Positions 56,858-64,000 of a stretch of DNA of 64,000 bases are shown here, one piece after another. This DNA comes from Thalassotalea sp. LPB0316. GTDB taxonomy: Bacteria; Pseudomonadota; Gammaproteobacteria; Enterobacterales; Alteromonadaceae. The position numbers were made by a program, and so were the translations under genes. The notes beneath the pieces were generated by a model. That model was not told the DNA's origin. It made no database searches and was given only the letters and a program-made list of their open reading frames with translations. Positions within the stretch are counted from its first letter, which is position 1. The number at the start of each line of letters is the position of its first letter. The stretch is from assembly GCF_014898095.1 (NCBI RefSeq), contig NZ_CP062946.1, forward strand, positions 2,046,001 to 2,110,000. Reading direction: 5' to 3'.

Positions 56858-57874
56858 TTATCGTTTTAATTTGTTGAGTAAGTCAGCGCGAATTTTTCTC
56901 GCTGATGCTTCATCAAGTGGCAGTTGTAATACATCTAGGGCATGCCTTGGAATATGATTTAGATCGGTGTTGTCATGCTCAAAGATATAGTGATTAAAGA
57001 TTGCCTGCCAAGCTTGTCGCTGTGCTTTGGGTAAACTTCTAATACTTAATATCGCCGCCATCAAAGCGTTATTTGGTCTGCCCATATAGCCGGGTGTATC
57101 TCGCCACCAATGAGTAACCAAAACATTGAGTGCGTTTTTTCCTTCAACGTGATGCCACCACATGCTCGGTAAAAATAACGCATCGCCGGCGCCGAGTTCG
57201 GCAACTTGAGCGTGTTTTACTGCGTCTTTAAATTTGGGAAATTTATCGAAATCTGGCGCGGCAAAGTCAACTAATGAAATATCCTGCCCACCGGGCGCGA
57301 ACTCCATCGGGCCGACATACAAATTGTCTATCTGCTCCGGTGGAAAGAGAGTAAAGCGTCTTTCGCCTATGACTGAACAGGCCAAGTTATGCGGAAAGTC
57401 GTAATGGGCAGCAATTTTACTTTGATTGCCAATCCAAATACTGGTGAGTGGATTAAACTGGGCTAAACCCGATGGGTTTTCGTTGGTAAAACGAGGAAAC
57501 CAACGCGAGACTTCGGTTGAGCCCATATACATTGTTGGCGGCTCGGGATCGTCACTATGGGCGAGCAGTTTATCGAGCACGATATTTAAATCAACTTGGC
57601 CACCACCATAGTTAAAGCCAGTCATATCATCGTTATAAAACACTCGCCCTTTAGTTTTTGGATCGCCTAAACAGGCTGAAACTGGCTCGTTGCTATATAT
57701 TTCACGAATATAATTTGCGCCTTGGTCAATGGATGCTTTACCCGCTTTAACGATTGGCCAATGTTGAGCAAAATCTTTAAAGATAATGGGCTCACTCGCA
57801 TCACTAATGTATTCGAGTACATTATCTGGTGAAACGCCATTAATGACTTTAGTTTTTTGCTCAATTGCTAACAC
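56858..57874 (-). CDS. Cupin-8/JmjC-like Fe(II) oxygenase
   Basis: 338 residues. The JmjC-type metal site is visible: H157-Y-D159 (AAHYDFPHNLACSVIGERRF) and the distal His in SMWWHHVEGKNALNVLVTHWW (H241/H242). PGYMGRPNNAL follows the core. FIH-like members hydroxylate proteins; this subgroup commonly accompanies tryptophan-halogenase-like genes. The start is GTG at 57874 with AGGAGA upstream. It sits 9 bases before the halogenase-like gene 1 in the operon. Confidence 0.85.
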   Translation of the reverse strand: MLAIEQKTKVINGVSPDNVLEYISDASEPIIFKDFAQHWPIVKAGKASIDQGANYIREIYSNEPVSACLGDPKTKGRVFYNDDMTGFNYGGGQVDLNIVLDKLLAHSDDPEPPTMYMGSTEVSRWFPRFTNENPSGLAQFNPLTSIWIGNQSKIAAHYDFPHNLACSVIGERRFTLFPPEQIDNLYVGPMEFAPGGQDISLVDFAAPDFDKFPKFKDAVKHAQVAELGAGDALFLPSMWWHHVEGKNALNVLVTHWWRDTPGYMGRPNNALMAAILSIRSLPKAQRQAWQAIFNHYIFEHDNTDLNHIPRHALDVLQLPLDEASARKIRADLLNKLKR

Positions 57875-57920
57875 CTAACTTCTCCTGTAAAGCACTAAGT
57901 CGTTGTTATAATCCGCGCTG

Positions 57921-58649
57921 TTATAAGCCCATTAGGGCGTTTTTGCGATTGATTAAATCGCGAATGTTACCTTGTGACGCAAGCGCCATATAGATTGCGT
58001 GTAAATAACCCGAGTTGTGGAGCTTGACAATTTCATCATCGGCAAGTGCTTTAAACTTTTCTTCGTTAATCGTGTAGAAGCCGATCATTTCATTCTTTGA
58101 TTGGTCATTTAACGTGATATCTAAAGTGAATGGCTCAAGTAACTCAAGATCGGTTAGCATATTCACGAAGTTTTCACTGTCTTGAACGCCGTGGTGAATG
58201 GTTTCCATCATATCCGCCATGCGATCTAAAAAGTCGCTATTGCCACCGTACTCTAAAAACAATGGCTGGCCTTGTGTTTGGTTGACTCTCGGGTGGTCAA
58301 TATCGAGGGTTAGTACGCGATGCTCTTTATCAACGCCATCTTCTTTAATGGTTTGGCGGCCGATCATAAAGGGTTGGCGCTGCACCATTAACGGCACGTA
58401 GCCAGCGTCCCAGCCTTGTTCTGATAAAAATAGATTTTCGTTATTTTGAAAGCCAAATAGTGCCACGGGTAAAAAGCGCGCTGATTGCGGATCTTTGATA
58501 AAGAAAATTGGGTAGTATGCTTGAACAGAGCGAAATTCAAGCGGAAAGGTTTGTGTGTACCAAAGATTATCACCAAACTTTTCATGGCGTTCGGTGTTAA
58601 TTTTTACATCTTTGTGGTCAATGTTATTCACTAATACATGGTTTGCCAT
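57921..58649 (-). CDS. SapC family protein
   Basis: 242 residues, no signal peptide. It matches SapC (VNNIDHKDVKINTERHEKFGD; YPIFFIKDPQSARFLPVALFGF; AGYVPLMVQRQPFMIG). The name comes from a Campylobacter S-layer locus, but in marine and xanthomonad bacteria the gene typically lies beside TonB receptors and halogenase-like genes, with unknown function. The ribosome site AAGGAG precedes the ATG. It is 38 bases downstream of the halogenase-like gene 2. Confidence 0.85.
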   Translation of the reverse strand: MANHVLVNNIDHKDVKINTERHEKFGDNLWYTQTFPLEFRSVQAYYPIFFIKDPQSARFLPVALFGFQNNENLFLSEQGWDAGYVPLMVQRQPFMIGRQTIKEDGVDKEHRVLTLDIDHPRVNQTQGQPLFLEYGGNSDFLDRMADMMETIHHGVQDSENFVNMLTDLELLEPFTLDITLNDQSKNEMIGFYTINEEKFKALADDEIVKLHNSGYLHAIYMALASQGNIRDLINRKNALMGL

Positions 58650-58687
58650 GTTTGCTCCTTTTTAATCAGTCAACACTGATCTTGTTG

Positions 58688-60253
58688 TTATACGTTGCTA
58701 AAGCGCTGCGTTTTTAATTGTTCTAATAGTGCTCTATTACTTGGCATCGCTTGGCTCATTTGTTTGGTTCGTTGTACTTGTGCTCGAAAGATTTCTTGCG
58801 CGCGTGCTTGGTTGTTATACCAAATATTGGTTTTGTTAAGCTGGGTTTTATAGCCCATGCCGTAAAGAATAAATTGATTACTCGCACTCGGAAAGAGCTC
58901 TTGGGTGTATTTGCTATCAAAAGTATACGGTACTTGATATTGCCAGAGATCAAGCTGCTCTTTTAGCGAGTCACTCAAGTGGCTCAGGTCGCGATTGTCA
59001 CGCCAATAATTCGAGTCGTCGCGCTCTGATAAGACGTAATGCAGTTTCAAAAAGTCGATAATGTGTTGCCATCGTTGACTAAACTTCTCGTTAAAGCGTT
59101 TGGCGACATGTTTTAACATCACTTGATTACGCGGCAGTTGCTCGGCAATCATCTTAGCGGAAAGTTCAACTAAGGCGATAGCAGAGGCTTCTAACGGTTC
59201 GATAAAACCTGCTGACAAACCAATGGCAACACAGTTTTTATGCCAAAACGTTTCGCGATAACCCGGTGTTATTTCAATGGTTTTGATGTTGACATCGTCG
59301 AGCGTTGTCTGGCTAAACGATTGTCTTATATAGCTATCCAAGGTTTCTAGAGCATCATGTTCACTTTGATAATTTGACGCGTAAACATAACCAATACCGC
59401 GGCGAGTGGGTAAACCAATATCCCAAATCCAACCAGCACTTTGACCTGTCGATAGGGTTGCTGAGGCAATAGGGCTATCGACTTGGTCATAAGGAATTTG
59501 CACTGCTAAGGCGCGATCGTTAAACAATTGGTGCTGTTGGTTTAACAGGGGGACTTGATAGTGCTCACCTAGCAGTAATGATTTTAACCCCGTACAATCA
59601 ATAAATAGATCACCCGCTAATTCACCGTGTTGCTTTAAGTTTAGCGAGGCAATGTTGCCATCAGAGTCGCTGTTAATCACTTCTACGTGATCGAGGATGT
59701 GGTTAACCCCGAGTTTTTCGCAGCAGTGCTGTTGTAAAAACTGACTGAATTTTCCCGCATCGAGGTGATAGCCGTAGTTAGCGGCAAACTTATACTCTGG
59801 GGTGTTGATGGTTTTTGGCGCTTTGTTGTTATCACACAAGGATGCTTGATGGGTGAGGGCGTCGGCAAAACTGATTTCATCTTGAAACGGTAACCAATGC
59901 TCTGCCAAGTTCAATTCGTGAAAGTGATGAGGCATTGAAAAAGGGTGGTAATAGCTGTGATTGCTTGGCTTTAACCAGTTGATAAACTTTGAACCTTGTT
60001 TAAAGCTAGCATCACATTGAGTTAAGAAGTCAGTTTCGCTAATCCCTAGCTTTTGCAGGCTTTCACGCATTGAAGGCCAAGTACCTTCACCGACACCAAT
60101 CGGTTTGACATCGGGCGACTCAACAAGGGTAATCGTTAGATTTGATTGCGGGTTGATATGCTCAGCAGCTAATAAGCCAGCAGTTAACCAGCCTGCTGTG
60201 CCGCCACCGACGATAATAATTCGATTAATTGTCCTGTTTAACTCACAGTCCAT
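58688..60253 (-). CDS. Flavin-dependent tryptophan-halogenase-like protein 2
   Basis: 521 residues, PF04820. FAD motif GGGTAGWLTAG is present and K85 (DASFKQGSKFINW) matches the catalytic Lys. The halogenase signature is changed: WIWDIGL (IG instead of IP), and GFIEPLEASA replaces EPLESTG. It is thus a divergent paralogue of the protein at 55358-56848 and may have a different or non-halogenating reaction. First gene after the TonB receptor, 190 bases on, with a terminator between. Confidence 0.85.
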   Translation of the reverse strand: MDCELNRTINRIIIVGGGTAGWLTAGLLAAEHINPQSNLTITLVESPDVKPIGVGEGTWPSMRESLQKLGISETDFLTQCDASFKQGSKFINWLKPSNHSYYHPFSMPHHFHELNLAEHWLPFQDEISFADALTHQASLCDNNKAPKTINTPEYKFAANYGYHLDAGKFSQFLQQHCCEKLGVNHILDHVEVINSDSDGNIASLNLKQHGELAGDLFIDCTGLKSLLLGEHYQVPLLNQQHQLFNDRALAVQIPYDQVDSPIASATLSTGQSAGWIWDIGLPTRRGIGYVYASNYQSEHDALETLDSYIRQSFSQTTLDDVNIKTIEITPGYRETFWHKNCVAIGLSAGFIEPLEASAIALVELSAKMIAEQLPRNQVMLKHVAKRFNEKFSQRWQHIIDFLKLHYVLSERDDSNYWRDNRDLSHLSDSLKEQLDLWQYQVPYTFDSKYTQELFPSASNQFILYGMGYKTQLNKTNIWYNNQARAQEIFRAQVQRTKQMSQAMPSNRALLEQLKTQRFSNV

Positions 60254-60368
60254 ACTACTTTCCCAGCAAAAACCTTGATAAAAATAGTTATTTATCTAAC
60301 CACTATATCTTGCTCTTGCGCATCAGGCTAGAGCCTTGAGATTAAATAATTATTTTTATCAGTGCTTG

Positions 60369-60408
60369 ATAAAAGAGCCGCTAAATGGGGGGATATTTAG
60401 CGGCTCTT
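60369..60408 (-). terminator. Hairpin after the TonB-dependent receptor gene
   Basis: Perfect 14-bp stem AAGAGCCGCTAAAT/ATTTAGCGGCTCTT, followed on the minus strand by TTTTATC. It probably attenuates read-through into the halogenase-SapC-cupin genes, so the receptor is made in excess. Confidence 0.8.
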
Positions 60409-60443
60409 GCTTCTATGCAACAGTAATGTCGTCGAACTTACTG

Positions 60444-63428
60444 TTAGAAGTTGTAACGCGCACCTAAGGTATAACGAGCACCTTGTTGAGTCACGTTAAT
60501 CACTTGGTGAGTAGCACGGCCGTATTGGCGAGTGTACTCATTAGTGATGTTGATACCTTCGAAGAATACCGCTAAGCCTTCAACTTGAGGAATGTCATAG
60601 CTCATATTGAAGTCAACTTGTTGATAGTCTTGCGTATATACAGGGTTTGCACCTGTATCAGTACCTGTTGCGGCTAAGAAATCATCACGCCAGTTATACG
60701 CGATACGTGCTTGGAAACCACCATTGTCGTAAAACGCGATAAAGTTTGCTGTGTCACTGATGTTTGTTTCGGCAACTTGTGCATCTAGAACAAAGTTATC
60801 AAACTCGTTATCAGTATTCACTAACGTGTAGTTTGCCATTACACCAAAACCTGTCTCGCCGAATAGGTGTTGAACAGTAAATTCCATACCGTCATAACCT
60901 TGTTCTTCTGAGCTGTTTTGTGGCTCGTTAATTAAGAAGTTCAATAGTTGATCTTCTGGTACACCTGCAATCTTGATAACACCATTTTCTTCATAAACGG
61001 TAACACCGTCTTCGTAGTTATCAAAAATGTATTGGCGAATGTTACCAGCGTCACTGCCTACAGCACCAATTGCTTCACTCGACTTAGGACCGTTTGAAGG
61101 GTTGAATAAGCCGTCAAAAGTGTATTCCACTGTGTTTGGATCAATGTTGTTCTTAACTTTTTTATCGAAGTAGGCGATAGCAGCGTAGCTACCTTCAGCG
61201 TAATACCACTCAAATGAGAAGTCCCAGTTCTTCGACTCTAACGGTTTTAGATTCGGGTTACCTGATGAACCACTACCATTTAAACGGTTGGCAAGCGTAC
61301 CTAAGACAGTACCACCTTGCAGATCGCCATACCAAGGTCGACCAATAGTCTCTGAGTATGCCGCACGAACGATAATGTCTTCCGTTACTTCTAAGTTAAA
61401 GTTGATACTTGGTAAGATATGATCGTATTTACCCGATTTGGTTTGATATTCAAAACCACCTGTACCGGTTAATTCGATTTCTGTGTCACCAACCCATACT
61501 GTACCGTTGTATTCTGGTACTGCTGAGGTAGATTCAACTTCAGTTTGCTCATAACGGAAACCAAAGTGAACATCAAATGGCATGGTGCCCATTTCACCTT
61601 GGTAGTTGTATTGCAAGTATACTGAGGTGATGTCTTCTTCTACGTAGCGGTCTGTACCGGCAGCGTAGTTTGTTGAAGGACAGAACATGTTGCCACAGTC
61701 ACCAATCACGGTGCCCGCAGGGAATGAATCTGGCGTATAAAGCTGTGCAGCGATGTCACGAACAGCATCAAAATCCCACATAAAGAAGCGATCTGCAATT
61801 TCATAACTGCCATCGAAATCAGCAAAGTTACCACCGCTAACATCATCGAAACGATCTTGAATGCTAGCCGCTGGGAAGAATGAATCATCAAAATCGCCTT
61901 CAGCACCAACACCACCCCAGTCGTTACGTTGCACGTTAACTTGCTTAGAGTGTTTGCTTGATGTCATTAACATCACACCAAAATCAATACTGCCGATCTC
62001 TTCAAAATCGTATGTACCGCTTAGGTGTGTTTGGTCAACTTCTGAATAATCTTCTGCGTTTGAGAAAACACTACCGGTTACACGCATATCAGATGGTTGA
62101 ACATTTGATGAACCACGTACCGCAAGGATAGGTAAGGCACCAGTGAAATCAGTTGCCGCTGCTTCACGAATGAAAGCCGCAGTTGATAATGTGTTGCTCG
62201 AACCGTGCGGGCTATTTGGTGTGCGCTCAGCATCTGAGCTGTGGTGATCTAACTCTAAACGGAAGTTAGGTGCTAATTGCCATTCTAAGTTAATACCAAA
62301 TGAGTTCATCTCATCGCGGGTTGCCGATTTTGATGCCGCCATTGAGTAATCTTGAACGCCTGCACCTGTTGCAATGTAGTCTTCAGAGTAAAGTAAAGGT
62401 GAAGATATAGGACCATCTGTCCAAACGTTTTCTGATGGTGCAAACGTGTACCAAGCAGAAACATCGTTAAATTGACGATCGATTTCCGTCTCGTAGTACG
62501 TCCAATCTGCTGTTGCAGTGAAGTTATCGTTTGGACGATACTGTAAAACTAACTGAGAGTTTAAACGCGTACGTTGTTGCTCTTCAAACTTGTAAATTGT
62601 TGTTTGTGGTACTGAGTAAATATCACCAGGACCTGGACGGTTAACTTGGCCGTCTTGTGGTACACCACCCCAAGCCGCATTTGAACCACTCCAGTCTTGG
62701 TCAGTTTCACCCGTAAATGAACGCCAACCTGTACCAACTAACGCTTGTTGGTTACCACTTTCACGCTCTGCGTAGCTCGCATTAATTGAAACACCAAATT
62801 TACCGTCGTCGAATGTGTCAGAGTAAATACCTGAAAGCTCTGGTGTGATGCTGCCGTCTGACGCTGACGTGTCATCCATCATCTTGATGCCGAAGCTTGC
62901 TTTGCGGCCATCGTGATCAAGCGGCTTTGATGTTAAGACGTTAATTGATGCGCCAATACCACCGGTTGGAATTCTTGCTTCTGACGTTTTGTATACTTCT
63001 ACACCACTTACACCTTCTGACGCAACATTAGCAAAATCAAATGAACGCGAACCATTGGTTGTCGGTAGTTGGCGGCCGTTTAACATGACTAGGTTACGAT
63101 CTGGCGCAAAACCACGTACTGTTACTGAGTTACCTTCACCGTTGTTACGGTCGATAGATACACCCGAGATACGTTGTAATGATTCGGCAAGGTTGGTATC
63201 TGGAAATTTACCAATGTCTTCAGCGGAAATGGCGTCCATAACACCACTTGATGACCGCTTTAAGTCCATTGATTTTATCATACTGCCTCTAATGCCAGTA
63301 ACTTCGATAACTTCAATTTCTTGTGCTGCTTGGGCTTCTTCAGCTAATGCTGGTGAGGCCATGCTAGCACCCAAAATCAAAGACAAGCTAGACGCTAACT
63401 TTGTTTTGTTAAACTTTTTATAATTCAT
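60444..63428 (-). CDS. TonB-dependent outer-membrane receptor (TonB-Xanth-Caul type)
   Basis: 994 residues. A signal peptide ending ASPALA is followed by a TonB-box-like EIEVIEVTG. The plug domain has GISGVSIDRNN-type and SVTVRGFAPDRNLVMLNGRQLP segments, and a 22-strand-type barrel ends in aromatic F (QGARYTLGARYNF). The opening is typical of the TIGR01782-like receptors that import oligosaccharides in Caulobacter, Xanthomonas and Alteromonadales. Two LacI-type operators lie within 125 bases upstream. The likely cargo is a beta-glucan oligomer, judged from the GH1/GH3 genes sharing the operator. Confidence 0.93.
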   Translation of the reverse strand: MNYKKFNKTKLASSLSLILGASMASPALAEEAQAAQEIEVIEVTGIRGSMIKSMDLKRSSSGVMDAISAEDIGKFPDTNLAESLQRISGVSIDRNNGEGNSVTVRGFAPDRNLVMLNGRQLPTTNGSRSFDFANVASEGVSGVEVYKTSEARIPTGGIGASINVLTSKPLDHDGRKASFGIKMMDDTSASDGSITPELSGIYSDTFDDGKFGVSINASYAERESGNQQALVGTGWRSFTGETDQDWSGSNAAWGGVPQDGQVNRPGPGDIYSVPQTTIYKFEEQQRTRLNSQLVLQYRPNDNFTATADWTYYETEIDRQFNDVSAWYTFAPSENVWTDGPISSPLLYSEDYIATGAGVQDYSMAASKSATRDEMNSFGINLEWQLAPNFRLELDHHSSDAERTPNSPHGSSNTLSTAAFIREAAATDFTGALPILAVRGSSNVQPSDMRVTGSVFSNAEDYSEVDQTHLSGTYDFEEIGSIDFGVMLMTSSKHSKQVNVQRNDWGGVGAEGDFDDSFFPAASIQDRFDDVSGGNFADFDGSYEIADRFFMWDFDAVRDIAAQLYTPDSFPAGTVIGDCGNMFCPSTNYAAGTDRYVEEDITSVYLQYNYQGEMGTMPFDVHFGFRYEQTEVESTSAVPEYNGTVWVGDTEIELTGTGGFEYQTKSGKYDHILPSINFNLEVTEDIIVRAAYSETIGRPWYGDLQGGTVLGTLANRLNGSGSSGNPNLKPLESKNWDFSFEWYYAEGSYAAIAYFDKKVKNNIDPNTVEYTFDGLFNPSNGPKSSEAIGAVGSDAGNIRQYIFDNYEDGVTVYEENGVIKIAGVPEDQLLNFLINEPQNSSEEQGYDGMEFTVQHLFGETGFGVMANYTLVNTDNEFDNFVLDAQVAETNISDTANFIAFYDNGGFQARIAYNWRDDFLAATGTDTGANPVYTQDYQQVDFNMSYDIPQVEGLAVFFEGINITNEYTRQYGRATHQVINVTQQGARYTLGARYNF

Positions 63429-63476
63429 GTTATTCCCTCGATGCTCTCGTATATCAATCTTATTAGAGTGATTGCT

Positions 63477-63490
63477 TGTAAGCGCTTACA
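63477..63490. promoter_or_regulatory. LacI-family operator upstream of the TonB receptor (site A)
   Basis: TGTAAGCGCTTACA, a perfect 14-bp palindrome, 49 bases before the receptor ATG. It differs from the GH1 operators at one position (T for A in the left arm). Confidence 0.82.
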
Positions 63491-63538
63491 TTATTTTTCA
63501 AAAAAAATCGACAGACCCTTCAATTTTATAATTTTTAT

Positions 63539-63552
63539 TGAAAGCGCTTACA
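63539..63552. promoter_or_regulatory. LacI-family operator upstream of the TonB receptor (site B)
   Basis: TGAAAGCGCTTACA, identical to both GH1-region operators. It lies 62 bases from site A, a spacing similar to the 57 bases at the GH1/MFS pair. Confidence 0.82.
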
Positions 63553-63760
63553 TTAAGCTAGTTTAAAATTTTTTTTCAGTCAACATTATTTTCATTTTAT
63601 TAATCTAGTTGACTCAAAAAGCTAACAGGTGTGTCGATATATTATTCGTTTGATTTTTGTTAAGTTAATGATTTAAAGGGGTTTTTGTTGGTCTTTTGAT
63701 TTTTAGAAATAATAATCATTGTTTTTACTTAATAAAGTTAAAATTTTTGAAAAAAACATG

Positions 63761-63772
63761 GAAAGCGCTTTC
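63761..63772. promoter_or_regulatory. LacI-family operator near the NagX-like gene (site C)
   Basis: GAAAGCGCTTTC, a perfect 12-bp palindrome with the same core, 120 bases before the NagX-like ATG. Confidence 0.75.
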
Positions 63773-63891
63773 AGCGTTAAATATTGCTCGTGTCACCAAT
63801 GCAAACAGTAGTTACATTTGTCTTGACCCAAAGCTTGCAAAACCCCAGAATGACACCGCTGTCATTATATTGGAGAGACAAAGAGGCCGTT

Positions 63892-64000
63892 ATGCAAGAG
63901 CGCGATACAAACGTTAAAGGGAGTTTCGAGACTAAGCAACGCATCAACTCAATTGATGCCCTACGAGGTTTCGATATGATTTGGATTTTGGGCTTACAAG
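63892..64000 (+). CDS. NagX/DUF5009-like membrane acyltransferase, N-terminal fragment
   Basis: Only the first 36 codons are in the window. After a hydrophilic start, SIDALRGFDMIWILGLQ matches the first membrane segment of the DUF5009/heparan-alpha-glucosaminide acetyltransferase-like (NagX) family. GGAGAG lies upstream of the ATG at a workable distance. Such genes are frequent in Alteromonadales sugar loci. It diverges from the TonB receptor and shares the LacI operators. Confidence 0.72.
   Translation, partial: MQERDTNVKGSFETKQRINSIDALRGFDMIWILGLQ

Larger units (their letters stand above)
63429..63891. promoter_or_regulatory. Divergent control region between TonB receptor and NagX-like genes
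   Basis: 463 bases, strongly AT-rich, no gene supported. It holds three LacI-type palindromes (listed separately), two close to the receptor and one nearer the NagX-like gene. Confidence 0.7.

Noticed and set aside
54656..60253. Secondary-metabolite gene cluster based on two tryptophan-halogenase-like genes
   Set aside because: There is no polyketide, peptide synthetase, terpene or flavin reductase gene. The neighbours are a TonB receptor and sugar enzymes.
63696..63917. 73-codon open frame overlapping the NagX-like start
   Set aside because: It runs through AT-rich control DNA and an operator, and ends inside the NagX-like gene in another frame. The peptide has no family features.

Overview
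The window looks like the chromosome of a marine gammaproteobacterium of the order Alteromonadales, most like Colwelliaceae (Thalassotalea/Colwellia type). The pointers are AT-rich sequence, conserved Shewanella/Colwellia-type gene order (lolB-ispE-prs divergent from hemA-prfA-prmC-sirB2-sirB1-kdsA; alaA-yfbR), small secreted DUF3718 and DUF3192 proteins, and a TonB-dependent-receptor carbohydrate locus. This assignment is inferred from gene content; no database search was possible. I saw no phage, insertion sequence or CRISPR array.

Positions 1-4.8 kb hold the end of ubiF, a seven-gene tRNA operon (Met-Leu-Gln-Gln-Met-Leu-Gln in transcription order), a small secreted DUF3718 protein and the rplY-pth-ychF operon. 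From 4.9 to 8.7 kb is a block of accessory genes (solute-binding protein, sterol-desaturase-like hydroxylase, AraC regulator, YhhN). From 9.1 to 18.6 kb come prs, ispE and lolB (minus) and hemA, prfA, prmC, sirB2, sirB1, a DUF819 transporter and kdsA (plus). A 119-bp tandem repeat array lies at 18.63-19.12 kb.

From 19.2 to 45 kb the genes are mostly housekeeping: GcvA-like regulator, alpha/beta hydrolase, ygdD, rlmM, two diguanylate cyclases, NAD-type isocitrate dehydrogenase, xni, ppnN, an M61 peptidase, queF, syd, alaA, yfbR, an LRAT-like protein, proS, an ion channel fused to pentapeptide repeats, acetyltransferases and an S4 protein. A c-di-GMP-I (GEMM) riboswitch at about 44.91-45.00 kb precedes a second DUF3718 gene.

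From 45.4 kb to the end is a carbohydrate-utilisation region. A minus-strand operon carries a GH1 beta-glucosidase, a GPH sugar symporter and a LacI-family regulator. Divergent from it are a sugar MFS permease and a GH3 beta-glucosidase lipoprotein. Further on, a minus-strand run encodes a TonB-dependent receptor, two flavin halogenase-like proteins, SapC, a JmjC-like cupin and a DUF6445 protein, with a NagX-like acyltransferase gene starting divergently at the right edge. Near-identical LacI-type operators (core AAGCGCTT) lie in both divergent intergenic regions, so the two blocks probably form one regulon. A likely route is uptake of beta-glucosides across the outer membrane, periplasmic trimming by GH3, import by GPH/MFS carriers and cytoplasmic hydrolysis by GH1. 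The role of the halogenase/SapC/cupin/DUF6445 set is unknown and is the best candidate here for an undescribed system.

A second theme is non-coding. Short palindromes with constant flanks (GTCAT...ATCT) but different, self-complementary stems recur in at least five intergenic places. Three of those lie beside 8- or 16-bp tandem tracts, and one makes up the 119-bp array.
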